The notes below the pieces were generated by a model. The model was given only the letters and a program-made list of their open reading frames with translations. It was not told where the DNA came from and ran no database searches. The position numbers and the translations under genes were made by a program. DNA of 64,000 bases from Roseateles sp. SL47 (GTDB taxonomy: Bacteria > Pseudomonadota > Gammaproteobacteria > Burkholderiales > Burkholderiaceae_C). Shown one piece after another: positions 1 through 8,985 of the stretch (its first letter is position 1; the number at the start of each line of letters is the position of its first letter). Location of the stretch: assembly GCF_026625885.1 (NCBI RefSeq), contig NZ_CP113068.1, forward strand, positions 4,402,001-4,466,000, given 5' to 3'.

Positions 1-24
1 GAAAACGCTCCGCCGGAATCGGCA

Positions 25-1191
25 TCAAACCGACAGGCGTTGAACCAACCACAGCAGCCCGCCACACAGAGCCACCACCGACAAGCCCTGACGAACCCGC
101 ATCTCCACACCCGGTGGGAACCCAAGACGAAGCCCCCGCATCAGCCCCAGAAACGCAACCCCGATTGCGAGCTGAACGAGCTCAATGCCAAGGTTGAAGC
201 CCAGCAGGCTTTGCCACAGATGCTGGCGATCCAATCCCCGCGCTTCCAGAGCACCGGCCAGCCCCAGCCCGTGCACCAGCGCGCAGCCAAAGACCAGCCA
301 GAGACGCATGGGCGTGGACATCGAACGGCCATTGCGTGCGGTCCACCCGTCATGCAGCACCACCCCCACGAGGGTCAATGCAATGCAGGGTTCAACCACC
401 GCCGATGGCCCTTGTACGCCGCCCAACAGACTCAGACTCAAGGTGGCGGCATGCCCGGCCGTGAATGCGGTCAAGGTCATCAGAACCAGGCGCCAGCTTG
501 TCAGACCGGCCAGAACGGCCAGCAGGAAGAGCAGATGATCGGCCCCTGACAGGATATGCGTCGCGCCGAGGCGCATGTCGTCGCGCAGCACCGCCATGGC
601 TGAGGGGAAGAGCAGGTGCTCCGGATCTTCGGGGCCAAACACAAGCAATTGCCGCTGCTTCTCGCCCGTGACCGGATCTGCACGTGTCGCGGTGACCACG
701 ATGCGCTGTTCGTCCGGTTGATCGCCATACAGGGTGACACGGTAGCGCAGCTGCCCGTTATAGGCGTCCTGTGGATGCCGGAGCTGAAAGCGCCCCAACA
801 CCACCAACTGCGTGGCGGGGCCGGCAGGGTCCTCATCGGGCGGACTGAAATTGAGAAAGGTCCCCTCCAGCAACAGCGGGCCCTCGTCATCCCACAACTG
901 CACCTGGGCCTGCACATCGGCGGTCAAACGGGGCAGATGCCGTGCGTAGGCCGCCTGTGACATGCCGTGGGCAAGGCCATCGCTGGCGTAGGGAAAGGCA
1001 CTGACCGGCAAGGACAGCACCACATACACCCCCCCGTTCACGAAGTTCAGCGTGCCCCGTTGGGGTGGCATCAAATGCGCCTGGGCCTGCACCCAATGCA
1101 GGCTCAGGCCGAGGGCCAACACGCAAAGGCATTGGCGATGGAGGGCGCGGGGGGGCCGCCAGGAGCTGATTGCCTGTTGCCAGGCCGTCAT
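25..1191 (-). CDS. HupE/UreJ-like integral membrane protein
   Basis: About 388 residues. The N-terminus carries a signal-peptide-like stretch and a soluble extracytoplasmic region of roughly 190 residues. A multi-helix membrane domain follows, with the HupE/UreJ family pattern: a Gly-x-x-His-Ile...Gly-x-Asp-His-Leu-Leu-Phe block, then an Ala-Phe-Thr-Ala-Gly-His-Ala block. The conserved His and Asp residues in the helices are typical of putative nickel or other metal permeases, but the substrate is not known here. I placed the start at 1191 because it overlaps the upstream stop as ATGA, which implies translational coupling to the YHYH gene. The frame stays open further upstream, but that part lies inside the neighbour. 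Family assignment is good; function is inferred. Confidence 0.85.
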   Translation of the reverse strand: MTAWQQAISSWRPPRALHRQCLCVLALGLSLHWVQAQAHLMPPQRGTLNFVNGGVYVVLSLPVSAFPYASDGLAHGMSQAAYARHLPRLTADVQAQVQLWDDEGPLLLEGTFLNFSPPDEDPAGPATQLVVLGRFQLRHPQDAYNGQLRYRVTLYGDQPDEQRIVVTATRADPVTGEKQRQLLVFGPEDPEHLLFPSAMAVLRDDMRLGATHILSGADHLLFLLAVLAGLTSWRLVLMTLTAFTAGHAATLSLSLLGGVQGPSAVVEPCIALTLVGVVLHDGWTARNGRSMSTPMRLWLVFGCALVHGLGLAGALEARGLDRQHLWQSLLGFNLGIELVQLAIGVAFLGLMRGLRLGFPPGVEMRVRQGLSVVALCGGLLWLVQRLSV

Positions 1192-2576
1192 ACGTTGCCG
1201 CTGATGCAGCGAGGCGCGTAGGGATAGGTGTCGGTCACGACGTAGTAATAAATGCCGCCTGGAAACTCCGGCGTCACACCGGTTCTGCCATTGCATTCGT
1301 CCAGATCACCGCCATTGCTGCTACTGTAGGCCCAATCATTCTTGAACGTGCCCAACGGGAACACGCTGACGCTGGGGCGGGTGGACAAGGTCGTGGCAGT
1401 GGCGTTGGGTTTGTAATTGCCCCTCAACGCCACCAACCCGGAGGTGGCATCGCTGGCGGTCCGGTATCCGTATTTGAAATAGATGGGATAACCGTCCATG
1501 GCCCAGCCGATCAGCACCATTTTCTTGGCCACCGCCGTGCTGCTGTCGATCTCGCCGCCCAGCGCGGTGAACAGACGTTCCGGCGCTCCGTGGTAGTGGT
1601 AATCCCCCGTGGGCTGCACATGCGCCAGGTTGCTGTCCGCGCCAAAGTCAAACGGGGTCACCGCGACCAATGCCTCAAGGCTCCAGGCACCGCCCCCCAA
1701 GAGCGTGCAAGACCCGGTGCCTGCCGCTGAATCCGGGCATCCGCCACCCGTGTTGGCGTCGAACTTGATGCCGTTCAAGCCATACCCGGTGGGTTGCACG
1801 TTGTAGTTGGCGCTGGAGGCCTTGCTGGGGGTCAAGGTGATGGTGGCCACCGACACGCTTTGCGTACGGATGGTGTTGGGGTTGCCGCTGTTGGGGAATA
1901 CACCGACCGCATGGTTGGGGATGCCATTGGCCGTCAAGCTGCGGGCCGAACTGCTGCAGGTCCAGCTATAGCTGTAATTCGTGGTGACATTGCTGCTGAT
2001 GTTGCTGGTGTTGTTGGCATTCACCAGGCCCGTGACGGTGCTGCCGGTACCGCTCACGGCGCAACCAACAGCCGCGGTGGAGTTGGCCGTTCCCGTTCCA
2101 CTCAGAGCCACCGCTGTGGCGCTGGTGGAACTGCCCACCGCCGTGTTGAGGCTGCTGTATTTGGCCAGGATATCGCCGGAACTTGCAGACGGTGTCACCG
2201 TGACGGTGCCTGAGGCAGCACTGGTGCCCACCGCATTGCTGGCTGTGACTGAACAGGTGTAGCCACTGCCGTTGGTCATGCCAGACACAGTGATGGGGCT
2301 GGAAGTGCCGCTGCCAGTGAGGGTCGACCCCGTGGCTGTGCAGGTCGCGGTATAACCGGTGATGGCCGATCCACCGTTGCTGCTCGGGGCGGAGAAGGCG
2401 ATGCTGGCAGACGCATTGCCAGCCGTCGCGGCACCAATCGTGGGCGCCCCCGGAGCCGTGGCCGTCGTCGTTGAACTCGTTCCGGCGCCCCCACCACACG
2501 CTGTCAGCGCTGCGGTCAGAAGGGCCACAGGAATCAATCGTCCCGGCGTGTGTGCCTGGGCAGTGAACATCTGCAT
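1188..2576 (-). CDS. YHYH-domain lipoprotein with fibronectin type III-like domain
   Basis: 462 residues. It starts with a lipoprotein signal peptide ending in a Leu-Thr-Ala-Cys lipobox, so it is probably anchored in the outer membrane or periplasm. A Thr/Ala/Ser/Gly-rich linker leads to a fibronectin type III-like domain (roughly residues 42-130, with the SNGGSAITGY type motif). A YHYH domain follows, named for its Tyr-His-Tyr-His motif, seen here after Gly-Asp. Biochemical function of YHYH proteins is not established; His-rich motifs suggest metal handling. The stop overlaps the start of the HupE-like gene. The gene begins 50 bp after the lodB-like gene on the same strand, so all four genes may form one transcript. 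Confidence 0.85.
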   Translation of the reverse strand: MQMFTAQAHTPGRLIPVALLTAALTACGGGAGTSSTTTATAPGAPTIGAATAGNASASIAFSAPSSNGGSAITGYTATCTATGSTLTGSGTSSPITVSGMTNGSGYTCSVTASNAVGTSAASGTVTVTPSASSGDILAKYSSLNTAVGSSTSATAVALSGTGTANSTAAVGCAVSGTGSTVTGLVNANNTSNISSNVTTNYSYSWTCSSSARSLTANGIPNHAVGVFPNSGNPNTIRTQSVSVATITLTPSKASSANYNVQPTGYGLNGIKFDANTGGGCPDSAAGTGSCTLLGGGAWSLEALVAVTPFDFGADSNLAHVQPTGDYHYHGAPERLFTALGGEIDSSTAVAKKMVLIGWAMDGYPIYFKYGYRTASDATSGLVALRGNYKPNATATTLSTRPSVSVFPLGTFKNDWAYSSSNGGDLDECNGRTGVTPEFPGGIYYYVVTDTYPYAPRCISGNV

Positions 2577-2626
2577 GGAAGAGCCCCTGGTTGCAACGGC
2601 TGCCGTAGCGTCAGACAGGATTCAAG

Positions 2627-3862
2627 TTATTGCAAGCCGGTAGCGATCTCCCGGCGGGCAGGCGTGTGAAATTCCGCAATGTCCCCATCGCGTGCCGGCT
2701 GTCGCCACTGGCTACGATTCAAGTTCATCCGATGCCGGTCCCAGAACGCGTGGCCACGAAACCGCACAGGCCTCGCATAGACCTCCGACAGACGCGCACG
2801 GTAGAGCCACTGCACCTGCGCCATTTCCAGAAAGAAGTCGCGCCGGGCCCCCGCCTCCCCGCTCAGCTCTCGTGAAATCGCCAGGGCAGCGCTCTCCGCC
2901 GAGGCCAAGGCATGGAACAAGCCCTGGGAGGCGATCGGATCAAAGGCCAGCACCGCATCACCAATGACATACAAGCCGGGCAGCCCCGCACATCCATTCA
3001 CATCCAGGGCCACACTGCCGGCCGGCTGCACACGGGTCTGAATGCCGGCCATCCGCTCCGGCACCACCTCCCGCAGCAGGGGGTGGGACCGGGACTTCGC
3101 CAGCAAGGCTTGAGGGTCACGAAGCGCCCGCATCACCGACGCATCCGCGTCCGTATGGAACGCCAGCACCCGGCTGCCAGACGGAACCCGAACGCTGTAC
3201 CACCACCCATCGGCATCGGCACAAAGGCGGGTGCTGCGGTCCTCGTCCTCCAGCGGCGGCAGCAGCGCATGGATGCACACCAGCCGATCGCCGTCCGCCC
3301 GGTTCAGCCCCAGACGTCGGCACACGGCGGCATTGCGCCCGGTGGCGTCCACCAACACCGGCGCGGTGTGTCGACGGCCCCTGGCCACATCCCGCACCCA
3401 CCACCGGCCCCCTTCCCACGAGACCTGCAACGCTCCGCTCAGAGCCGTGACACTTGCTCCCACCTCGGTGGCAGCGTTCCGTAGCATCCGGTCGAAACGC
3501 AGCCGGTCCAGATGCCACCCAGGGCCGTTGGGGTCGCGCAGCGCATCCGTCCACACCGGTGAATCACTGTCCCAAACCGAGATACTGGCGCCCCGCTCCG
3601 CATGCCCATCCGCAACAAATCGGTCCCATAAACCCTGGCGGCGCAGCAGCACGGCCGCTGCACCGGGCAGAGACTCGCCAATGCGCCAGGCGGCGCCCCG
3701 GGAGGAGACCGCAGGGGGTGGCGCCCGCTCCAGCATCAGGACCCGATGCCCCGGCGACAGGCGCCGCGCCAGCGCCGCACCCGCAGGTCCGCTCCCAACC
3801 ACGATGACATCCCAGTGTTGGGTCTCCCCAGCGCCCATCGGCACGATTGGCACGATTGGCAC
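2627..3862 (-). CDS. lodB: LodB-like FAD-dependent oxidoreductase, maturase of the LodA-type quinoprotein
   Basis: 411 residues. A Rossmann FAD motif (GSGPAGAALARRL) lies near residues 23-35. The pattern R-I-G-E-S-L-P-G-A and the later W-H-L-D-R-x-x-F-D-R-M-L motif place it in the tryptophan-halogenase-like flavoprotein group. In the characterised LodA/LodB pair of Marinomonas, LodB is needed to form the cysteine tryptophylquinone (CTQ) cofactor of LodA. The immediately upstream gene is LodA-like, with only 2 bp between them, which strongly supports the same role. The first possible start is a GTG at 3862; the ATG eight codons later (3838) is also plausible, and neither has a good ribosome binding site. 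The symbol is by family and context. Confidence 0.82.
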   Translation of the reverse strand: MPIVPIVPMGAGETQHWDVIVVGSGPAGAALARRLSPGHRVLMLERAPPPAVSSRGAAWRIGESLPGAAAVLLRRQGLWDRFVADGHAERGASISVWDSDSPVWTDALRDPNGPGWHLDRLRFDRMLRNAATEVGASVTALSGALQVSWEGGRWWVRDVARGRRHTAPVLVDATGRNAAVCRRLGLNRADGDRLVCIHALLPPLEDEDRSTRLCADADGWWYSVRVPSGSRVLAFHTDADASVMRALRDPQALLAKSRSHPLLREVVPERMAGIQTRVQPAGSVALDVNGCAGLPGLYVIGDAVLAFDPIASQGLFHALASAESAALAISRELSGEAGARRDFFLEMAQVQWLYRARLSEVYARPVRFRGHAFWDRHRMNLNRSQWRQPARDGDIAEFHTPARREIATGLQ

Positions 3863-3864
3863 GC

Positions 3865-5712
3865 TCAGCGCCGCGGCGTCCGGGCGCGATGAGCCTGCCG
3901 CATCTCGTGGTCGGTTCTCGCCCGCGCCTCGTGGCTGAGTTCCTTGCCGCCACGGTCTTCCACCTGCATGATCGGCGGGAAGTCCGGGTCATTGGCAATG
4001 CCCTCGCGCACCTCCACAATGCCCTGCCGGTCGAAATGCTCTACCATCGCCTGCAGCTGCTGCTGATAGCCCTCGCCCAGCGTGCGATCCCAATCTGAAC
4101 GGTCATTAAAGGCGGCAATGCGTTCCGGCCGCTCCAATGACAGGTCCATGAGCTTTTGATAGTTTTCAGCGCTCAGCACCTGATTCGGCACACGAGCCGG
4201 CCAGAACGTCGGCAGGTAGGGGTCGTACTGTGTGTCGTAGCCGGAGCGGCAGCTGGCCGTATCGGTCTGCCACGGAATCGCCATCCAGCGCGTCAGCGAC
4301 CCGGGAAACTGCGCATACAGCGGCCCGTTGTACGACAGCACTTCCGCTGTCGTCAGCGTGCTCCCGTCATCCGGCTCGGGGTTGCCCTTCTCACGATGGC
4401 GCCAGCGGTACGGCTCCATGTACATGGTGGCATGCCGGACCGGCCAGGTGACTTCGCAGCCCGGATGGAAGGCGTCGGCCAGGCAGAACTCCAGGGCTGC
4501 ACGGTCCAGCATGGCGGGCTGTTCCTGCAAGGGCACCTTCTCCAGGTGCCGGTAGGGCTCATGGCCGGTACCAAGGTCCGATTTGAACTCCCCCCGGGCC
4601 CAGAGCGCCAGCAGCGCCAATTGCGTGGTGGTCAGCGCCGTCATGGCCCGCGGTGTCGGCGGCATGGGAATGTCCATTGCATCCCCATACACCCAGGGCC
4701 AGGGCTTCAATGAAATGTCGTGGTCCTCGGGATTGCGAAAACTGTTGAACACCGTCCGCCGCAATTCGGCATAGGTGTCACCGGGCTGGGACAGCTGGCG
4801 CAGGTAGTCGGGCGCCAGGAAATACTGCGGCATTCCATATCCAAAGCCGGCGGCAAAGCCTGCATTCACCCATTGCAGATCACACAGCGCCTTGAGAATC
4901 GGCAGGATGTCGTCGCGGAAGGACGGCAGCCGGGGCGCAGGCAGTTGGCCGGACTGCACCGCCACATCCGTCATCAAGGCGTAGAGCGTTCTCACCGACT
5001 TCTGCTGCGGCCCATAGTTGGGTGGCGCTACCACCACCCAGGCGGGGGTCACCGGCACCTCCCGTCCGTTCAGCACCACCTTCGCGGTCACGGGGCCGTC
5101 ACTCGTATCGTCATACCAGCCATCATTGTTGGCAAAGGTGGTGGGCGCTTGGCCGTCCACCGAGGCGGACTTGCCGTGGCCGCCAAACACACGCAAGCGT
5201 CCGCTGGCGTCGGTGCGCAGTTCTCCCAGCGGAACCTCGATGCCAAAACAGGTGCCGCCATCGAATTGGTAGTTTGGGCCCTGCTGGCCAGGGGCGGCAA
5301 TGGTGCGAGCACCTGGCAGGATTGACAGTGACTTCCGATCCGTCACGTTGGCATTGCGGCGCGTGGTCGGCGGCCCGTTCGCGGCTTCGGGAATGTCCAG
5401 GGCCAGCTCGAAGTTGTACCAGGCGGCCTTGTGGTTGGCCAGTTCCACGGTCCAGGCCATGTCCACACCGTCCCCCATCAGCAGCTCCCGGACCACCCGG
5501 CCCTGCGCGTCGTAGCCGTAGATGCGGAATTCGGCCACTTCCCGTTTCAGCGCACCAGTGGCATCACGGTACGCCCCCGGCGGTAACGGGGCCGGCTCCA
5601 CCACCTGGGGGCCGATGTAGAAGCCGTCGTCCTGCGTGGAATTGCCAACACGGGCCACACCAATGGACGGGTGGATCTTGGCATAGACGATGTCGCCGTC
5701 GCGTGAGGTCAT
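3865..5712 (-). CDS. lodA: LodA-like CTQ-dependent amino acid oxidase
   Basis: 615 residues. The N-terminal motif I-H-P-S-I-G-V-A-R-V-G-N is the hallmark of the LodA/GoxA family, which includes L-lysine epsilon-oxidase and glycine oxidase; these release hydrogen peroxide. The two residues that make the quinone can be located: Cys419 in an F-H-P-G-C-E-V-T-W context, and Trp481 in P-W-Q-T-D-T (Trp476 in R-W-M is the nearest alternative). Their spacing of about 62 residues matches the 65 between Cys516 and Trp581 in LodA. The substrate cannot be read from sequence. No signal peptide is evident. The start is supported by a GGGAG site 7 bp upstream. Overlap-like coupling to the LodB gene downstream. 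Confidence 0.87.
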   Translation of the reverse strand: MTSRDGDIVYAKIHPSIGVARVGNSTQDDGFYIGPQVVEPAPLPPGAYRDATGALKREVAEFRIYGYDAQGRVVRELLMGDGVDMAWTVELANHKAAWYNFELALDIPEAANGPPTTRRNANVTDRKSLSILPGARTIAAPGQQGPNYQFDGGTCFGIEVPLGELRTDASGRLRVFGGHGKSASVDGQAPTTFANNDGWYDDTSDGPVTAKVVLNGREVPVTPAWVVVAPPNYGPQQKSVRTLYALMTDVAVQSGQLPAPRLPSFRDDILPILKALCDLQWVNAGFAAGFGYGMPQYFLAPDYLRQLSQPGDTYAELRRTVFNSFRNPEDHDISLKPWPWVYGDAMDIPMPPTPRAMTALTTTQLALLALWARGEFKSDLGTGHEPYRHLEKVPLQEQPAMLDRAALEFCLADAFHPGCEVTWPVRHATMYMEPYRWRHREKGNPEPDDGSTLTTAEVLSYNGPLYAQFPGSLTRWMAIPWQTDTASCRSGYDTQYDPYLPTFWPARVPNQVLSAENYQKLMDLSLERPERIAAFNDRSDWDRTLGEGYQQQLQAMVEHFDRQGIVEVREGIANDPDFPPIMQVEDRGGKELSHEARARTDHEMRQAHRARTPRR

Positions 5713-5748
5713 CGATGTCTCCCTGATTTTTCAGACGGTGGATGTGCA

Positions 5749-6816
5749 ATGTGGTCACTGCATTCATCCCGGGAAACGATACGTCCGCCCCATGAGATCC
5801 TGGCCGGGGTGCTCATCAACATTGCGGATATGGAGAGCCAGAAGCGAACGATCTTTTTCCTCCGCATTGCCGATGACGATCAGGGCGCATCGAACTACCC
5901 TCCAATCAAATTCAACGGCCCTCCACCGAATGGCGGGCGCCTCGGGATGGAACAGGGAACCCGGGGCTATTTCGCCTATGTGCCCTGGGGCGTCACCGAG
6001 ATCAATGCCCGGGTGGCGCTCGCGCTGGCCCGGTCTCTCCGGCACCCGTCCGCCGCCGCCCTGTGGGGGACCCGGCTCCCGGAAGCCCGGCAGCGCCTGC
6101 AGCATTGCACCGACCTGGTCCTCGCCCGACTCACCACCACCGGCGCATGGTCCCCCGTCAACGACACCCATGAGCCCCGTTTTGTGCGCACCGATTCCAC
6201 CGTCATGTCCCTCTGGGCCCTGCTCGAAATCCAGCGTGTGGCGCCTTCCGACGCGTTGAAGCAGCCGATTCAGGACGGCCTGCGCTGGATGCTCACCAAC
6301 GCCGACATGCAGACCGGGGGATGGCGGCCAAGTCCCTTCCAGCGAAACAAGCTCGAAGGATTCCCGGGGCTGGCCGCCAAGGCCATCTATGTGCTGCTGC
6401 TGGCGGTGCCGGACCACAAGGCGCTCTTAGTGGATGGAGGTTTCGGGGACATCCTGACGGCCTTTGACCATTGGCTGGCCGGCGAAGAGATTCCCCCGCG
6501 CCAACTGAGCTTCACCACTCGCAGCCTCTCGGACAACGACCGCATGCATGATGCAGACCGCTATCTGTATCGGTCACCCCGCATGCTGGAGGGCACGACC
6601 CACCTCTGGTTTGCCTGGGCCGCGCTGGCTTGCAAGGCGCGCGAACGGGACGCCGACCAGTTCCCGGACGTGAAGACCTTCCCGGGTTGTGGCCGCCTGG
6701 CCGTGCGGGTCAACGAGGCCGTTCAGTTCGTGACCAGCGAGACCTCCAGCTATGTCGCGTCCGAGAACCTGCTGGCGCTGGATGCCATCGCGGAGCTGTC
6801 ACTGCCACCGCGCTGA
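5749..6816 (+). CDS. Hypothetical protein with alpha/alpha-toroid-like repeats
   Basis: 355 residues, divergent from the lodA-like gene with only 36 bp between starts, so the promoters must overlap. No family is recognised with certainty. Two motifs of the type Gly-Ala/Gly-Trp-(Ser/Arg)-Pro, near residues 131 and 189, each followed by an amphipathic helix, recall the QW-type repeats of terpene cyclase or prenyltransferase toroids. No DXDD or other catalytic motif is visible. No signal peptide or membrane segment. A GGTGGA box 6 bp before the ATG supports the start, although the first 28 residues look poorly structured and Met28 (5830) is an alternative. Coding is supported by codon bias and by good protein-like composition. 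Confidence 0.65.
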   Translation: MWSLHSSRETIRPPHEILAGVLINIADMESQKRTIFFLRIADDDQGASNYPPIKFNGPPPNGGRLGMEQGTRGYFAYVPWGVTEINARVALALARSLRHPSAAALWGTRLPEARQRLQHCTDLVLARLTTTGAWSPVNDTHEPRFVRTDSTVMSLWALLEIQRVAPSDALKQPIQDGLRWMLTNADMQTGGWRPSPFQRNKLEGFPGLAAKAIYVLLLAVPDHKALLVDGGFGDILTAFDHWLAGEEIPPRQLSFTTRSLSDNDRMHDADRYLYRSPRMLEGTTHLWFAWAALACKARERDADQFPDVKTFPGCGRLAVRVNEAVQFVTSETSSYVASENLLALDAIAELSLPPR

Positions 6817-6835
6817 GCGGTCCCCCCGTGCAACC

Positions 6836-7636
6836 TCAGTCGGCCCGACGCCGCCCGAGCTGCAGCTTCGCCATCCAGCACGCCAGCACATAACCGGCCC
6901 CGCTCATCAGCAGCACAAGCGCGCCAAACACCAACCCGGATCCGGGCTCACCGCTGGCGGGTGCCACCAGCCGGGCCGCCCCCACCGCAGCCACCAGCAG
7001 ACTGAGCAGGGCCAACGACACGGTCATCACCTGGGAGGCCAAGGGCGCCAGCCGGTCTGCACGTCGGATAAGGCGCGCAATCCACAGGCCGCCCAAGGCG
7101 TCGGCAGCCAGCATGCCGCCGGCAAACAGCAGCGCCAGCGTGGCAGCCTGGAGGGGCCCGCCCGAGCGCCCGGCGGCCAACGCAAAGACGGCTGCCTGGC
7201 TGATGGTGTCAAAAGACAAGGCGAACAGCGCACCGACGGCGGCAACCGTCACCGGTCGTTTGGCATGGACCCATCGCCACCGCTGCAACGGCATGGCCGT
7301 TGCGTCATTCACCGGCCTCATCACGGCCGCCAGGTTGCCCACCCCCAGCAGTGTCAACAAGGCGATCGAACACAGGCTACCGCCGGCCTCCAGCCAATGC
7401 GGCACTTCCAGATGATGGCTGAGTCGGTTGGCCGCCACCGCCACCACCAGCACCACCGCGCCATGGCCGGCCGCAAACAAGGCGCCGCACCAGCGCGCAA
7501 AGCGCTGGCCACGTCGTGCGTTCAGCCGCGTCAGACCATCGATGGCCGCCAGGTGATCCGCATCCGCCCCGTGCTGCACACCCAGCAGCAAGGCAATCAG
7601 ACACAGCGTGAGCCCGTCGGCCGGCAGGTTGGACAT
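6836..7636 (-). CDS. Nickel/cobalt permease, NiCoT (HoxN/NixA/RcnA-like) family
   Basis: 266 residues, a hydrophobic multi-helix inner-membrane protein. The family signature H-x4-D-H is present as His22...Asp27-His28, in the context QHGADADHLAAID. This helix is the metal-selectivity filter of NiCoT permeases, and a second conserved block (F-D-T-I-S-Q) is also present. It is expected to take up Ni2+ or Co2+. The start at 7636 is chosen because a GGGAGA site lies 8 bp upstream; an ATG at 7657 and a longer open frame upstream would lack this. It is shorter than classical HoxN (about 350 residues). It lies 46 bp downstream of the TPR gene on the same strand and may be co-transcribed. Which metal it carries is unknown. 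Confidence 0.85.
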   Translation of the reverse strand: MSNLPADGLTLCLIALLLGVQHGADADHLAAIDGLTRLNARRGQRFARWCGALFAAGHGAVVLVVAVAANRLSHHLEVPHWLEAGGSLCSIALLTLLGVGNLAAVMRPVNDATAMPLQRWRWVHAKRPVTVAAVGALFALSFDTISQAAVFALAAGRSGGPLQAATLALLFAGGMLAADALGGLWIARLIRRADRLAPLASQVMTVSLALLSLLVAAVGAARLVAPASGEPGSGLVFGALVLLMSGAGYVLACWMAKLQLGRRRAD

Positions 7637-7682
7637 CAAGGCAATCTCCCTCGTCATGAAGGTGGGCGGCGGGCGGGGTGGT

Positions 7683-8882
7683 CTAGCGATGGACGTGAAA
7701 GCCACGCGCATGCGGATTGAGCCCACGTGCCTGCTGCGCCAGCCGCTGACCTGCCTCCGCCGCCCCCGCAGCCTGGAAGATCGCCGCAGCCCGTTCCAGC
7801 GTATGCGCATCCCGCTCACGTGAATCCAGGGCGCGCTGCATGGGCACCAGCGCTTCGCTGGCGCGGCCGGCCCGGTAGAGGGCCCAGGCCCAGGCGGCCA
7901 GCGTCGCCGGGTTCTCGCGCAGCGCCAGATCCGCACCGGCCCAGCGCAGCGCCTGCGTGCCGTCTTCCCGCACATCGGCATGGAAGTCGGCCAGGTGATG
8001 CAGGTAATGCACCTCCCCTTGTGCCACCGAACTCATGAAAGCATCCAGCGCCCGGCCGAACCAGCGCTCGGCCTCGGTGGCCCGACCCATGTGCGCACAC
8101 AGCTCGCCCATGGCCTGCTGCAACTCCGGGCGGTCCACTTCGGCCAGCACCTGCTCATACAAGGCATGGGCCGCCTCGCACTCATCCATTGCCGCCAGCA
8201 GCTCGGCCCGGTGTTCCGCCACCAGCCAATAACCGGTGTAGGCCCGGTTGGCACGGTCGTAGTGGTCCCGCGCGGCCGCCAAGCGACCGCGCTTCAGGTC
8301 CAGCACGCCCCGCTGCAGTTGCAGCCAGGCGTAATGCCGCATCTCCTTGGCGGTCAACTCGTCCTCCGCATCATCGAAATGGCGTTCGGCCGCGTCGTCC
8401 TCGCCGCACTTGAAGGCCAGATGCGCCAACCTCGCGTGGTTGTCCCAGGTGGGACTTTCGTCCAGCACACGCCGGTAGAGCCGCTCTGCCTCGTCATGTC
8501 GCCCCTGTTGCAAGTGCAGGTCGGCCCGCAGCGCCTGGCCCGGCATGCTGTCCCGCAGATCCGGACTGGCCTGCAGCGTGCGCATCACGCCGTCCAGACG
8601 GTGGAACTTGAAGTCGATGTTGGCCTTCAGGTAGCTGAGATCCGGGTCCGGCCGATCCGCGCTGATCAGGGCGGACAGTTGCCGGTCCACGAGGCTCAGT
8701 CCTGGATAGTCGCCGCGCAAGGAGGCCTGCTGGTAGCGCTTGTAGATCAAGCGGTGCAGGCGGCCGCGGTCGGCATCTGGTGCGTCCAGCGTGCTGATCT
8801 CGCTGGCCAGCCGGGCGAGTTCGGCCTGGTAGTCGGTCTGTCCGCCCCGGGGGCTTGGGGCTTGGATGCTGGAGGCGGTCAT
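7683..8882 (-). CDS. Tetratricopeptide repeat (TPR) protein
   Basis: 399 residues, cytoplasmic by appearance, with no signal peptide. From about residue 55 to the end it is built of degenerate 34-residue helix-turn-helix TPR units with the usual small and aromatic positions, for example Q-G-R-H-D-E-A-E-R-L-Y-R-R-V-L and M-G-R-A-T-E-A-E-R-W-F-G-R-A-L. TPR arrays bind protein partners; the partner is unknown. The gene lies 103 bp downstream of the DUF4331 gene on the same strand, and its co-location with the oxidoreductase/cytochrome genes suggests an accessory or assembly role. No clear ribosome binding site precedes the ATG at 8882, so the start is moderately certain. Confidence 0.8.
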   Translation of the reverse strand: MTASSIQAPSPRGGQTDYQAELARLASEISTLDAPDADRGRLHRLIYKRYQQASLRGDYPGLSLVDRQLSALISADRPDPDLSYLKANIDFKFHRLDGVMRTLQASPDLRDSMPGQALRADLHLQQGRHDEAERLYRRVLDESPTWDNHARLAHLAFKCGEDDAAERHFDDAEDELTAKEMRHYAWLQLQRGVLDLKRGRLAAARDHYDRANRAYTGYWLVAEHRAELLAAMDECEAAHALYEQVLAEVDRPELQQAMGELCAHMGRATEAERWFGRALDAFMSSVAQGEVHYLHHLADFHADVREDGTQALRWAGADLALRENPATLAAWAWALYRAGRASEALVPMQRALDSRERDAHTLERAAAIFQAAGAAEAGQRLAQQARGLNPHARGFHVHR

Positions 8883-8985
8883 GGCGGTGGTCGCAATCGT
8901 GGTGACAGGCGTGGTGGGAGGCGTCGTGACATGCAGGTTGGCCGGGGTGGCTGCCTGAAGGTCCGCACAGGTGGCAGTGCGGGCA

